From positions 1-12,746 of the forward strand of contig JAPSGM010000031.1 of the NCBI GenBank assembly GCA_031177555.1: a stretch of DNA of 12,746 nt. Direction: 5' to 3'. The notes under the pieces are model-generated. The model did no database searches. It worked only from the letters and a program-made list of their open reading frames with translations, and had not been told where the DNA came from. Source of the DNA: Chloroflexota bacterium (lineage in GTDB: Bacteria > Chloroflexota > Limnocylindria > QHBO01). How positions within the stretch are numbered: position 1 is the first letter of the stretch; each line of letters starts with the position of its first letter. This document shows, one piece after another, positions 6,302 through 12,618 of this stretch. Made by a program: the position numbers and the translations under genes.

Positions 6302-7027
6302 TCAAGCCCCCGTGCCGGCGACGAGCGCCACGTCGATCATGCGGTCGATGGCGCGGTCCAGCTCGTCCAGCGGCAGGTAGCTCTCCTCGCTGGTCACGTC
6401 GTCGCCCAGCACGTCGCTGACCGTCAGCGCGCACCCGGCCTCCACGCCGGCCCGGGCGGCCAGGAAGAACAGGGCCGATGCCTCCATCTCGAAGGCCAGG
6501 ACGCCGCGGTCGCGCCAGCGTTGGGCATAGTCGGCATCGGTGTTGTAGAACACGTCGACCGATGCGACCAGCCCCGTCCGGGCCATGATGCCGACCTCGA
6601 CCGCCGCGTCGACGAGGGCGCGGGTCAACGCGAAGTCGGCGACCGGCGCGTACGGCTCGCCGTGCAGGTAGGTGGCGGTGGCGCCGTCCACCGGGCACGC
6701 GGCGGTGGCGATCACCAGCTCGCCGGTGCGCAGTCCGGGAGCGATGGCGCCGCACGTCCCGACCCGGATCAGGCGACGCGCGCCGAGCCGCAGCAGCTCC
6801 TCGACCACGATGCTGAGGCTGGGCGTCCCCATGCCGCTGGCCTGAACGCTGACGGGCGTGCCGTTGAAAGTGCCGGTGAAGCCCAGCAGCCCGCGGTGCG
6901 CGTTCACCTCCTGGGCGGAGCCGGCATCGAAGCGCTCCGAGATGCGCCGCGCCCGGTTGGGGTCGCCGGGCAGGAGGACGAGCGGCGCGTAGTCGCCCTC
7001 GTCGGCGCGGAGGTGGATCTGCGGCAT
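6302..7027 (-). CDS. Nucleoside phosphorylase (DeoD/uridine phosphorylase family)
   Basis: The protein has 241 aa, standard for the hexameric PNP-I/UdP family. It splits a nucleoside with phosphate into a free base and (deoxy)ribose-1-phosphate in nucleoside salvage. Seen are LPGDPNRARRI (19-29, phosphate-site Gly-Asp), HRGLLGFTGTFNG (44-56), SGMGTPS (64-70), RVGTCGAI (88-95, phosphate-site Arg), SVDVFYNTD (156-164), FEMEAS (179-184, ribose-binding) and SDVLGDD with D205 at the position of the catalytic Asp of E. coli purine nucleoside phosphorylase. That Asp favours purines. The Arg that follows about 13 residues later in E. coli DeoD is not present, so an atypical specificity is possible. 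The ATG lies 6 nt after a TAGGCT box, with no Shine-Dalgarno. Confidence 0.9.
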   Translation of the reverse strand: MPQIHLRADEGDYAPLVLLPGDPNRARRISERFDAGSAQEVNAHRGLLGFTGTFNGTPVSVQASGMGTPSLSIVVEELLRLGARRLIRVGTCGAIAPGLRTGELVIATAACPVDGATATYLHGEPYAPVADFALTRALVDAAVEVGIMARTGLVASVDVFYNTDADYAQRWRDRGVLAFEMEASALFFLAARAGVEAGCALTVSDVLGDDVTSEESYLPLDELDRAIDRMIDVALVAGTGA

Positions 7028-7033
7028 CGGTCC

Positions 7034-7039
7034 AGCCTA
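7034..7039 (-). promoter_or_regulatory. -10 box of a probable leaderless promoter for the nucleoside phosphorylase
   Basis: TAGGCT on the minus strand, 6 nt (GGACCG) before the ATG at 7027, with no Shine-Dalgarno. It lies in a 34-bp gap shared with the divergent gene at 7062. Confidence 0.55.
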
Positions 7040-7044
7040 GCGGG

Positions 7045-7052
7045 TTTACTCT
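7045..7052 (+). promoter_or_regulatory. Possible -10 region for the 7062-8923 operon
   Basis: TTTACT (7045-7050) or TACTCT (7047-7052) lies 11 or 9 nt before the ATG at 7062. No Shine-Dalgarno precedes that ATG, so a leaderless or very short leader is likely. It is the weakest of the -10 calls in this window. Confidence 0.35.
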
Positions 7053-7061
7053 TCACCGATC

Positions 7062-7589
7062 ATGAGCACAGGCGGCGGCGCGACGCGGCCCCCCGACGGC
7101 ATAGCCGAGGGGCATTGGCGCGCGGTCGGCGCCTGGCGCCGTCACGCCAGCCCGCTGTCGCTGATCGTGTTCGGCGTGGTGATCGTGCTGGGCCTGACCG
7201 GGTTCCTCGGCCGCGAGCATGACTGGGTGGCGACGGCCGATGGCGTCGAGCTCAGCGTGCATGCCCCGGAGATCATCCGGAACGGCGAGTTCTTCGAGAT
7301 GCGCATCCGGGTGGAATCGGACCGGACGCTCGAGGAGCTGGCCATCGGCGTCGACCAGACGCTGTGGGAGGACTTCACCGTCAACACGCTCATCCCGGCC
7401 GCCACCGACGAGGTCAGCGAGGACGGGGAGTTCCGCTTCACCTTCGGGGAGCAGCCGGGGGAGTTCATGCTGAAGATCGACCTGCAGGTGAACCCGGATA
7501 TCCTCGGCGGCAACGAGGGCGTGATCACCCTGTACGACGGGGACCGGGAGCTCGCCAGCGTGACCGTCGGCATGACGGTGCTGCCCTAG
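7062..7589 (+). CDS. Membrane-anchored hypothetical protein with extracytoplasmic beta domain
   Basis: The family is not recognised. The protein has 175 aa. Residues 1-30 are polar with RAVGAWRRHAS just before the membrane, residues about 31-50 (PLSLIVFGVVIVLGLTGFLG) form one hydrophobic segment without a signal-peptidase motif, and residues about 55-175 are an acidic domain with alternating short strands. This predicts a single-pass protein with a beta-sandwich outside the cytoplasm. No cysteines, lipobox or catalytic motif are seen. It is the first gene of an operon: its TAG is followed directly by the ATG of the DUF421 gene (TAGATG, no gap), so the two products are probably made in fixed proportion and may form a membrane complex. 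The start is the ATG at 7062, supported by the short gap to a -10-like box. Confidence 0.8.
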   Translation: MSTGGGATRPPDGIAEGHWRAVGAWRRHASPLSLIVFGVVIVLGLTGFLGREHDWVATADGVELSVHAPEIIRNGEFFEMRIRVESDRTLEELAIGVDQTLWEDFTVNTLIPAATDEVSEDGEFRFTFGEQPGEFMLKIDLQVNPDILGGNEGVITLYDGDRELASVTVGMTVLP

Positions 7590-8090
7590 ATGGACATCGT
7601 CCTGCGCGCCACGGTCATCTTCATTGCGCTTTACCTGCTCGTGCGGCTCATGGGCAAGCGCGAGCTGGGCCAGATGACGCCGTTCGAACTGATCGTGCTG
7701 GTGGTCATCGGCGACCTCATCCAGCAGGGTGTCACCCAGAACGACTTCAGCCTGACGGGAGCGATCCTCGCCGTCTCGACCATAGCCTTCCTGGCGCTCA
7801 CCATGAGCTGGGCGAGCTACCTGTGGCCGCGCGCGGAGCGCCTGCTGGAGAGCGAGCCGCGGGTCATCGTGCGCGATGGGAAGATTCTCACTTCGAACCT
7901 GCGGCGCAATCGGCTGACCGTGCCCGAGATCGAATCGGAGATGCGCCTGGCCGGGATCGCCGCCGTGGAAGAGGTGGCGTGGGCCATCCTGGAGCCGCGC
8001 GGCAAGATCAGCTTCATCAAGCGCTCCGATGCCGGCGGCGAAGAGCAGCCGCCGCAGCCGCGCAACGCCGACGACGACGGCGCCGCCTGA
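7590..8090 (+). CDS. DUF421 (YetF/YcaP-like) membrane protein
   Basis: The protein has 166 aa. The family signature is clear: RLMGKRELGQMTPFELIVLV (19-38) between the first and second membrane segments. Hydrophobic segments lie at about 4-18, 33-49 and 57-78. They are followed by a cytoplasmic DUF421 domain (about 88-150) with RVIVRDGKI, SEMRLAGIAAVEEVAWAILE and GKISFIKR. The tail is short, acidic and proline-rich. YetF-type proteins are linked to membrane or spore envelope functions in Bacillus, but no biochemical role is established that I can rely on. It starts directly after the stop of the upstream membrane-protein gene and ends 2 nt before the phosphatase start, so the three genes form an operon. 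The length is at the short end for the family, but the membrane part and the C-terminal domain are both complete. Confidence 0.88.
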   Translation: MDIVLRATVIFIALYLLVRLMGKRELGQMTPFELIVLVVIGDLIQQGVTQNDFSLTGAILAVSTIAFLALTMSWASYLWPRAERLLESEPRVIVRDGKILTSNLRRNRLTVPEIESEMRLAGIAAVEEVAWAILEPRGKISFIKRSDAGGEEQPPQPRNADDDGAA

Positions 8091-8092
8091 GG

Positions 8093-8923
8093 ATGGCGAC
8101 CAGCCGCTGGGCCGATGAGCTGGCCTTCGCGACGGACCTTGCCCGGCGGGCGGGCCGGTTGCTCAGCGGCAGCTACGAGCGGGTGGAGCGCATCCGGCGC
8201 AAGAGCCTGCGCGACGTGGTCACCGAGGTGGACTACGCGTCGGAGCAGCTGGCGCTGGACGGCATCCGGGGCCGCTACCCCCACGATGCGATCCTGGCCG
8301 AGGAGTCCGGCCACCACGAGCGGGTTGGCCCGCGCGGCGAGCCGAGCGGGCGGACGTGGGTGGTGGACCCCCTGGACGGGACGGTCAACTACGCCAACGG
8401 CATCCCGTTCTTCTGCGTGTCGGTGGCCATGGTTGAGGATGGCCGCCCGGCCGTGGGCGTGATCCTGGACCCGATGCGCGACGACTGCTACGCGGCCACG
8501 GCCGACGGTCCGGCCACGCTGGACGGGAACCGGGTCGCCGCCTCCACCAAGCGAGAGCTGGGCGACTTCGTGGTGAGCCTGGCCATCATCGGCCGCGGGG
8601 GGATCGGCCGGGAGCGGCGCATCGGCCGCGAGATCCGCATCCCGCGCCGCATGGGCAGCGCCGCGCTGGCGCTGGCCTACGTTGCCGGCGCGCGCTTCGA
8701 CGCCTTCGTCCAGAACGGTGGCCTGTCGCTGTGGGACGTCGCCGCGGCCGGCCTCATCGCCGAGCGCGCGGGCGCCACCGTGACGAACCTGAAGGGCGAC
8801 CCCTGGTGGGACCCGACTCGGCGGGGTTCGACGGTGAGCATCGTCGCCGCCCCGCGCCGGCACCACGGAACGCTGCTGCAGCTGCTGGCCGCAGCCGGTA
8901 CCACGGTCCGGACCCGTCGCTGA
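8093..8923 (+). CDS. Inositol monophosphatase family phosphatase
   Basis: The protein has 276 aa, normal for SuhB/HisN-type Mg2+-dependent phosphatases. The three metal-site motifs are intact: AEES (E70/E71), VVDPLDGTVNY (90-100, D92 and D95) and WDVAAAGLIAERAG (214-227, D215). VTEVD (43-47) is the usual N-terminal motif. It hydrolyses a sugar- or polyol-phosphate monoester such as inositol-1-phosphate; histidinol-phosphate and nucleotide 3'-phosphate relatives cannot be excluded by eye. The ATG lies 2 nt after the DUF421 stop (TGAGGATG), which supports reinitiation by the same ribosomes; the frame is open far upstream but only overlaps the other two genes there. Downstream is a 15-bp hairpin at 8945-8998. 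Confidence 0.92.
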   Translation: MATSRWADELAFATDLARRAGRLLSGSYERVERIRRKSLRDVVTEVDYASEQLALDGIRGRYPHDAILAEESGHHERVGPRGEPSGRTWVVDPLDGTVNYANGIPFFCVSVAMVEDGRPAVGVILDPMRDDCYAATADGPATLDGNRVAASTKRELGDFVVSLAIIGRGGIGRERRIGREIRIPRRMGSAALALAYVAGARFDAFVQNGGLSLWDVAAAGLIAERAGATVTNLKGDPWWDPTRRGSTVSIVAAPRRHHGTLLQLLAAAGTTVRTRR

Positions 8924-8944
8924 CGGCTTCTCGCGCCGGTTCAC

Positions 8945-8998
8945 CAGTGGCTGGCGGTATCTCCCAGGATGAGCTCTGCCCGTTACCGCCAGCCGCTG
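8945..8998. terminator. Strong hairpin between convergent phosphatase and Nudix genes
   Basis: CAGTGGCTGGCGGTA (8945-8959) pairs with TACCGCCAGCCGCTG (8984-8998). Eleven inner base pairs are perfect and four more continue with one G-U wobble; the loop is 24 nt. It sits in the 100-bp gap between two converging genes, 21 nt after the phosphatase stop and 25 nt after the Nudix stop, so it can serve both strands. There is no T-run on either side. Confidence 0.55.
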
Positions 8999-9023
8999 AC
9001 GATTTCGGTCATTCGCCGCGGCC

Positions 9024-9707
9024 TCAGGCGCTCTCCGCGACGCGCCGCAGGACGGTGGCGAACATGGCCAGCGTGCGGGCGGTGGCGCCCCAGATCACCT
9101 GCTCGGCGTGCAGGTAGGCGCCCGCCCGCAGCGCCCATCCCTCGCCCTCGATGAGCTGCTCCACGATGGCATCGTCGGCCAGCAGCAGCCGCGCCGGCAG
9201 CTCCACGATGGCAGCCACCTCGCGGGTGTGCGGCAGCAGCCCCGGCCGTCGATCCAGCGCGCCGACGATCGGCCGCAGCTGGAAGTTGCTGACCGGGATC
9301 CAGATCTGGTCCAGGCTGCCGAGCAGCCGCACGGACTCCGGCGGCACGCCCACCTCCTCCCAGGCCTCGCGCAGCGCCGCCGCGGTCGGGGAGTCATCGG
9401 CCTCGTCCACGGCTCCGCCGGGCAGGGACACCTCGCCGGCGTGGGCGCGCAGGTCCGGCTGGCGGACGGTGAGCGGGATCGACAGCTCGCCGTCGGGGCC
9501 CGGATACAGGAGCAGCAGGGTGGCCGCCTGGCGCGGTGCGGCCCCCGCCGCCGCGGCGAGCGGGGCGCGGCGCTGGACGGCCCGGTCGTCCACGATCACG
9601 TCGCGCGGCATGAGCCGCGGGTCGGTGGCGATCGGACGTGGCACGGAACGCAGCGCGGCCGCCACCGATTCCTGCCATCCGGGCTCAGCGCGTAAGATGC
9701 GGTCCAT
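9024..9707 (-). CDS. Nudix hydrolase, CoA pyrophosphatase type
   Basis: The protein has 227 aa. Nudix enzymes of this type cut CoA and its derivatives to phosphopantetheine and 3',5'-ADP. The CoA-type motif is seen as PLTVRQPDLRAHAGEVSLPGG (visible around 78-98: R82, H89, GEVS, PGG). It runs into a Nudix box GGAVDEADDSPTAAALREAW (97-116) with REAWEEVG (113-120). The spacing between D104 and REAWEE has the one extra residue usual in CoA pyrophosphatases. Metal ligands E117 and E118 are present. The ATG at 9707 is preceded by GGAG at 5 nt. It shares two bases with the start of the divergent gene; an in-frame ATG at codon 33 would avoid this, but the first 32 residues read as normal protein. The frame further upstream is antisense to the neighbour. 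Confidence 0.9.
   Translation of the reverse strand: MDRILRAEPGWQESVAAALRSVPRPIATDPRLMPRDVIVDDRAVQRRAPLAAAAGAAPRQAATLLLLYPGPDGELSIPLTVRQPDLRAHAGEVSLPGGAVDEADDSPTAAALREAWEEVGVPPESVRLLGSLDQIWIPVSNFQLRPIVGALDRRPGLLPHTREVAAIVELPARLLLADDAIVEQLIEGEGWALRAGAYLHAEQVIWGATARTLAMFATVLRRVAESA
9693..9698 (+). promoter_or_regulatory. -10 box of a probable leaderless promoter for the 148-aa gene
   Basis: TAAGAT lies 7 nt before the ATG at 9706, with no Shine-Dalgarno. It lies inside the first codons of the divergent Nudix gene. It favours the ATG at 9706 over the in-frame ATG at 9697, which overlaps the box itself. Confidence 0.55.
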
Positions 9708-10152
9708 GAGCTCTCCGCCGACGAGCGATCGCGACGCGCGGGCGCGTGCCGCGCTGTATCGCACGCGGCTCCTGGTGAACCGCACGCCGCACTTCACCAC
9801 GCAGACGCGGCGCGAGGCAAATCGGGCCATCGACATCCTGGAGAGCCAGCTCGGGCTGAACCAGGTCAACGTCGCCGAGGCGGTGCGCGGCTTCGAGCTG
9901 CTCAACCGCGCGCACAGCACGCTCGCCTTCAGCCTGCTGCGCGATCCCGCGTTCGTCGACCGCTTCGGCGCCGCGCTCCGCCACCTGGGGCTGCGGGGCA
10001 TCGAGCAGCGGTTGGACGAGGTGCCCAGCTCGGTGATGGCCTACCCGGTGGCGGGCCCGAGCCGGGGTCGCCGCCACCGCGACGAGCTGCCACCGGAGGA
10101 GCGGGTCGACGCCAACGGCCGCCCGCTTCCGCCCCCGCCCGGCTACTACTGA
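9706..10152 (+). CDS. Conserved-looking hypothetical protein, 148 aa
   Basis: The family is not recognised. The protein has 148 aa with no membrane segment, signal peptide or cysteine. Residues about 8-95 look helical and strongly charged, with RTRLLVNRTPHFTTQTRREA (20-39) as the most distinctive stretch, then AIDILESQLGLNQVNVAEA and a leucine-rich helix to about 90. Residues about 100-148 look disordered, Arg- and Pro-rich, ending in PLPPPPGYY. A soluble protein-binding or regulatory role is conceivable, but nothing in it shows a function. The start codon ATG overlaps the start codon of the divergent Nudix gene in the tetramer CATG (9705-9708). The 3' end overlaps the ATPase gene on the other strand by 7 bp. 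Codon composition resembles that of the neighbours, so it looks like a real gene of this genome. Confidence 0.72.
   Translation: MSSPPTSDRDARARAALYRTRLLVNRTPHFTTQTRREANRAIDILESQLGLNQVNVAEAVRGFELLNRAHSTLAFSLLRDPAFVDRFGAALRHLGLRGIEQRLDEVPSSVMAYPVAGPSRGRRHRDELPPEERVDANGRPLPPPPGYY
9711..9716 (-). promoter_or_regulatory. Ribosome binding site of the Nudix gene
   Basis: GGAGAG on the minus strand, with GGAG 5 nt before the ATG at 9707. It supports that start even though the site lies inside the third and fourth codons of the divergent gene. Confidence 0.5.
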
Positions 10153-10967
10153 GGCGCGTCGCGCAGGGCCTCGATGACCATGGCGGCCGTCGGCGTGGAG
10201 CCCAGGCCCAGGCGAGCTCCAACTCGGGACGCCACCGGAGGCTCGAGGTAGCTGGAGTCCAGCGCCTCCCACGCCCGCTCCGCGAAGACGGCCGACGGCG
10301 ACCCGTCCAGGAGCACGCGCCCCGCCCGCAGCGTCACGACGCGTTGGAAGGACTCGGCCGCGAACTCCATGTCGTGGCTGATGGCGATTACCGTCCGCCC
10401 CTCGGCGGCAACCGCCGCCAGCGTCTCGCGCACGATCTCCGCGCCGGACCGGTCCTGTCCGGTGGTCGGCTCGTCGAGCACGAGCACGGGCGTCTGCATG
10501 GCCAGGACCGATGCAAGCGCCAGCAGCTTGCGCCGGGATTCACCCAGATCGTACGGGTTCGTGCGGGCCTGTCCCTCCAGGCCAACCAGCGCCAGCGCCT
10601 CCCCGACTGCCACGCGCAGTTCCCGGCCGCGGAGGCCAAGGTTGCGGGGCCCGAAGGCGACCTCGGCCTCGACGGAGCCGGCGAAGATCTGTCGATCAGG
10701 GTCCTGGAACACGAGCCCGACGGTGGCGGCCAGCTGCGCCACGGTCCGCCCCGCGGTGGGCTGCCCATCCAGCAGGACCCGGCCCCGGGTCGGGCGAAGG
10801 AGGCCGTTGAGGTGCCGGACCAGGGTCGTCTTGCCGCTTCCATTCTGACCGATGAGCACGAGGCGCTCTCCGCCGCCGACTTGCAGGGTCACGTCGTCGA
10901 GGGCCCGCACGCCGGCAGGCTGATAGAGGTGGCTCACCTCCTCGAGCCGGATGTCCGGAGCCCTCAT
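10146..10967 (-). CDS. ecfA2: ECF transporter ATPase 2 (CbiO-like), with non-canonical signature motif
   Basis: The protein has 273 aa. It is one of two ABC ATPases that drive the membrane-embedded ECF uptake complex. Seen are Walker A GQNGSGKT (40-47, K46), Q-loop FQDPDRQIF (87-95, Q88), FGPRNLGL typical of ECF ATPases, Walker B VLVLDEP (161-167, E166), D-loop GQD and H-switch SHD (H198). The signature motif between them is LGESR (141-145) instead of LSGGQ, although the following RKLLALASVLAM is normal. In a heterodimer this signature would face the nucleotide site of the partner ATPase, which is itself degenerate, so one of the two sites is probably regulatory. The ATG overlaps the TGA of the upstream ATPase gene (ATGA). 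It is the last gene of the operon and overlaps the converging 148-aa gene by 7 bp. Confidence 0.93.
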   Translation of the reverse strand: MRAPDIRLEEVSHLYQPAGVRALDDVTLQVGGGERLVLIGQNGSGKTTLVRHLNGLLRPTRGRVLLDGQPTAGRTVAQLAATVGLVFQDPDRQIFAGSVEAEVAFGPRNLGLRGRELRVAVGEALALVGLEGQARTNPYDLGESRRKLLALASVLAMQTPVLVLDEPTTGQDRSGAEIVRETLAAVAAEGRTVIAISHDMEFAAESFQRVVTLRAGRVLLDGSPSAVFAERAWEALDSSYLEPPVASRVGARLGLGSTPTAAMVIEALRDAPQ

Positions 10968-11782
10968 TTCGCGGCCGCCTCGCGCAGCCTTGCGATCGCT
11001 CCCGCGGGCAGGTCGGCGGCTGCCGCTGCCCGCTCGAGCCTGATCGGGGCGGGTGCCGCCACGCCGAACCCTTCGAGGGCAGGATCGGCCAGGACATCGG
11101 CAGCTGGTCCCTCGAGCACCACCCGCGCCTCGTCGACGACGACGATGCGGGTGGCGATCGCGGCCAGGAGATCGGTCTTCTGCTCGGTGACGGCGATCGA
11201 CGCGCCGCGTTCCGCGAGGCGCCCGAGGGCGGCGCCCACTAGGCGCGTGCCGGCAGGATCGAGCTGGGCGGTCGGCTCGTCGAGCACGAGGTGGGCCGGT
11301 CGCAGGGCGAGCAGGCCTGCCATGGAAACGAGCTGCTGCTGGCCTCCGGAGAGCCGGCGCGGGTCCCGCGCCGCGAGGGGCTCGATTCGAAGCGCCGCGA
11401 TGGCCGACTCCGTTCGCTCGATGACCTCCGCCCGCGGCAGGCCGAGGTTCATCGGGCCGAACGCCACCTCCTCGTACACGGTGCCGGCCACGCCGGAGAG
11501 CTGGGTCGCGGGGCGCGAGAACCCCATGCCGACGCGGCCCACCAGGGCGTGCATGGGCAGGGGCGCCGTGTCCTCCCCGTCGAGCAGCACGCGCCCGGTC
11601 AGCGTCCCGCCCACGGTTCGCGGGGCGATCCCGCACGCCACCAGGCAGAGCGTCGTCTTCCCCGCCTCGGAGCGACCGGTGACTCCCACCACCTCGCCGT
11701 CGCCGAAGGCCACGCTCACGTCACGGAGTGACGGCCGCGTCGCGCCTGCATAGCGGTACGTCACCGACTCGAGCGCGAGCAC
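10964..11782 (-). CDS. ecfA1: ECF transporter ATPase 1 (CbiO-like), with altered Q-loop and H-switch
   Basis: The protein has 272 aa from the GTG at 11782. ECF-family ABC ATPase: Walker A GRSEAGKT (36-43, K42), FGPMNLGL (108-115), signature LSGGQ (144-148), Walker B LVLDEP (165-170, E169) and D-loop QLDP. Two catalytic positions are changed: the Q-loop Gln is Ser (FSRP, S89) and the H-switch His is Gln (TEQ, Q201). The intact LSGGQ would complete the active site on the partner, whose own Walker and switch residues are normal. The GTG lies 2 nt after the EcfT stop. A CTG 6 nt further up (11788) would give an N-terminus LKVLALESV and a 4-nt CTGA overlap like that at the EcfT start; both are possible. 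The long upstream continuation of this frame is antisense or shadow reading inside ecfT. Confidence 0.9.
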   Translation of the reverse strand: MLALESVTYRYAGATRPSLRDVSVAFGDGEVVGVTGRSEAGKTTLCLVACGIAPRTVGGTLTGRVLLDGEDTAPLPMHALVGRVGMGFSRPATQLSGVAGTVYEEVAFGPMNLGLPRAEVIERTESAIAALRIEPLAARDPRRLSGGQQQLVSMAGLLALRPAHLVLDEPTAQLDPAGTRLVGAALGRLAERGASIAVTEQKTDLLAAIATRIVVVDEARVVLEGPAADVLADPALEGFGVAAPAPIRLERAAAAADLPAGAIARLREAAAK

Positions 11783-11784
11783 CT

Positions 11785-12618
11785 TCAGCCCATCCAGTCG
11801 AGCAGCCCGAAGGCGCGCGCGACGACCAGCGCGGGCACGACCGCCAGCATGAGCCATCGGGCCGCCGCCTGCCCGCCGGAGTCGGCGGGGTGCCACAGCA
11901 GCGTGCGGCGGCCGGGACGCGTGAAGCCGCGAGCCTCCAGGGCCATCGTCCGCTCCTCCACGTCGGCGATCGACCCCAGCAGGACCGGACCGGCGAGCGG
12001 CAGCAGCCCGCGCAGCCGCTTCCACGGGCTGCCCTCGGTGTCCAGGCCGCGTGCTCGCTGGGCGGCGGTGATGGCCGCGGCGCGCTCCACCATGGCCGGG
12101 ACCGTCTGGACCGCCGCGTGGACGATGAACGTCAGCCGGGGGGAGACGCCGCGGCGCTCCAGGTCCACAGCGAGCTCGCCCGGTGGCGTGGTCAGGTAGA
12201 AGAGGCTGATGGCGCCCGAGATGGCGGCGAGGCGGAGGAGCGTCTCGATTGCGAAGCGCAGGCCCTCCACGGTGGCCCGGACCGGCCCCACGGCGAAGAT
12301 GACCTCTTGGCCGCCGGGGAAGAACAGGACGTTGACGAGCAGGATGCTCACCGCGAGGGGCAGGGTCAGCAGCAGGGCGGTCCGGGCCAGCCGCCACACG
12401 TTCCGGGCGACGACCGCCGGCGCGAGCACGCCGACCACGGTCACCAGGGCGGGCGCCAGGAGCCCGCCGGTCAGCAGCGCCGCCGCCGTCACGACCAGCG
12501 CGGCGATCAGCTTGGTGAGCGGGTTGAGCCGGCGATAGGGCCCGCCGTTCTCCTCACCCGCGCCATGCGTCGCCAGGGCCGGGACGAGCGTCGGCGATCG
12601 CTCCTCGGGATCGCTCAG
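11785..12618 (-). CDS. ecfT: ECF transporter transmembrane component EcfT, apparent CTG start
   Basis: The protein has 277 aa from CTG at 12618. EcfT links the two ATPases to the substrate-binding S component in the membrane. The family N-terminal motif RRLNPLTKLIAALVV lies at about 29-43. It is followed by hydrophobic segments to about 145 and near 250-275, and the two Ala-Arg-Gly coupling motifs that dock on the ATPases: QRARG (187-191) and EARGF (228-232). The usual first choice, GTG at 12492, would delete the conserved N-terminal motif and part of the first membrane segment. Upstream of it, back to the stop at 12619-12621, no ATG, GTG or TTG exists in frame. CTG at 12618 has GGAGGG 6 nt before it and overlaps the S-component stop as CTGA. 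A start at the CTG at 12576 is less likely because it has no ribosome site. Confidence 0.88.
   Translation of the reverse strand: MSDPEERSPTLVPALATHGAGEENGGPYRRLNPLTKLIAALVVTAAALLTGGLLAPALVTVVGVLAPAVVARNVWRLARTALLLTLPLAVSILLVNVLFFPGGQEVIFAVGPVRATVEGLRFAIETLLRLAAISGAISLFYLTTPPGELAVDLERRGVSPRLTFIVHAAVQTVPAMVERAAAITAAQRARGLDTEGSPWKRLRGLLPLAGPVLLGSIADVEERTMALEARGFTRPGRRTLLWHPADSGGQAAARWLMLAVVPALVVARAFGLLDWMG

Noticed and set aside
12490..12492. GTG as the start of ecfT
   Set aside because: It would remove the conserved RRLNPLTKL motif and part of the first membrane segment and leave a 120-nt hole in an operon whose other genes overlap or abut.
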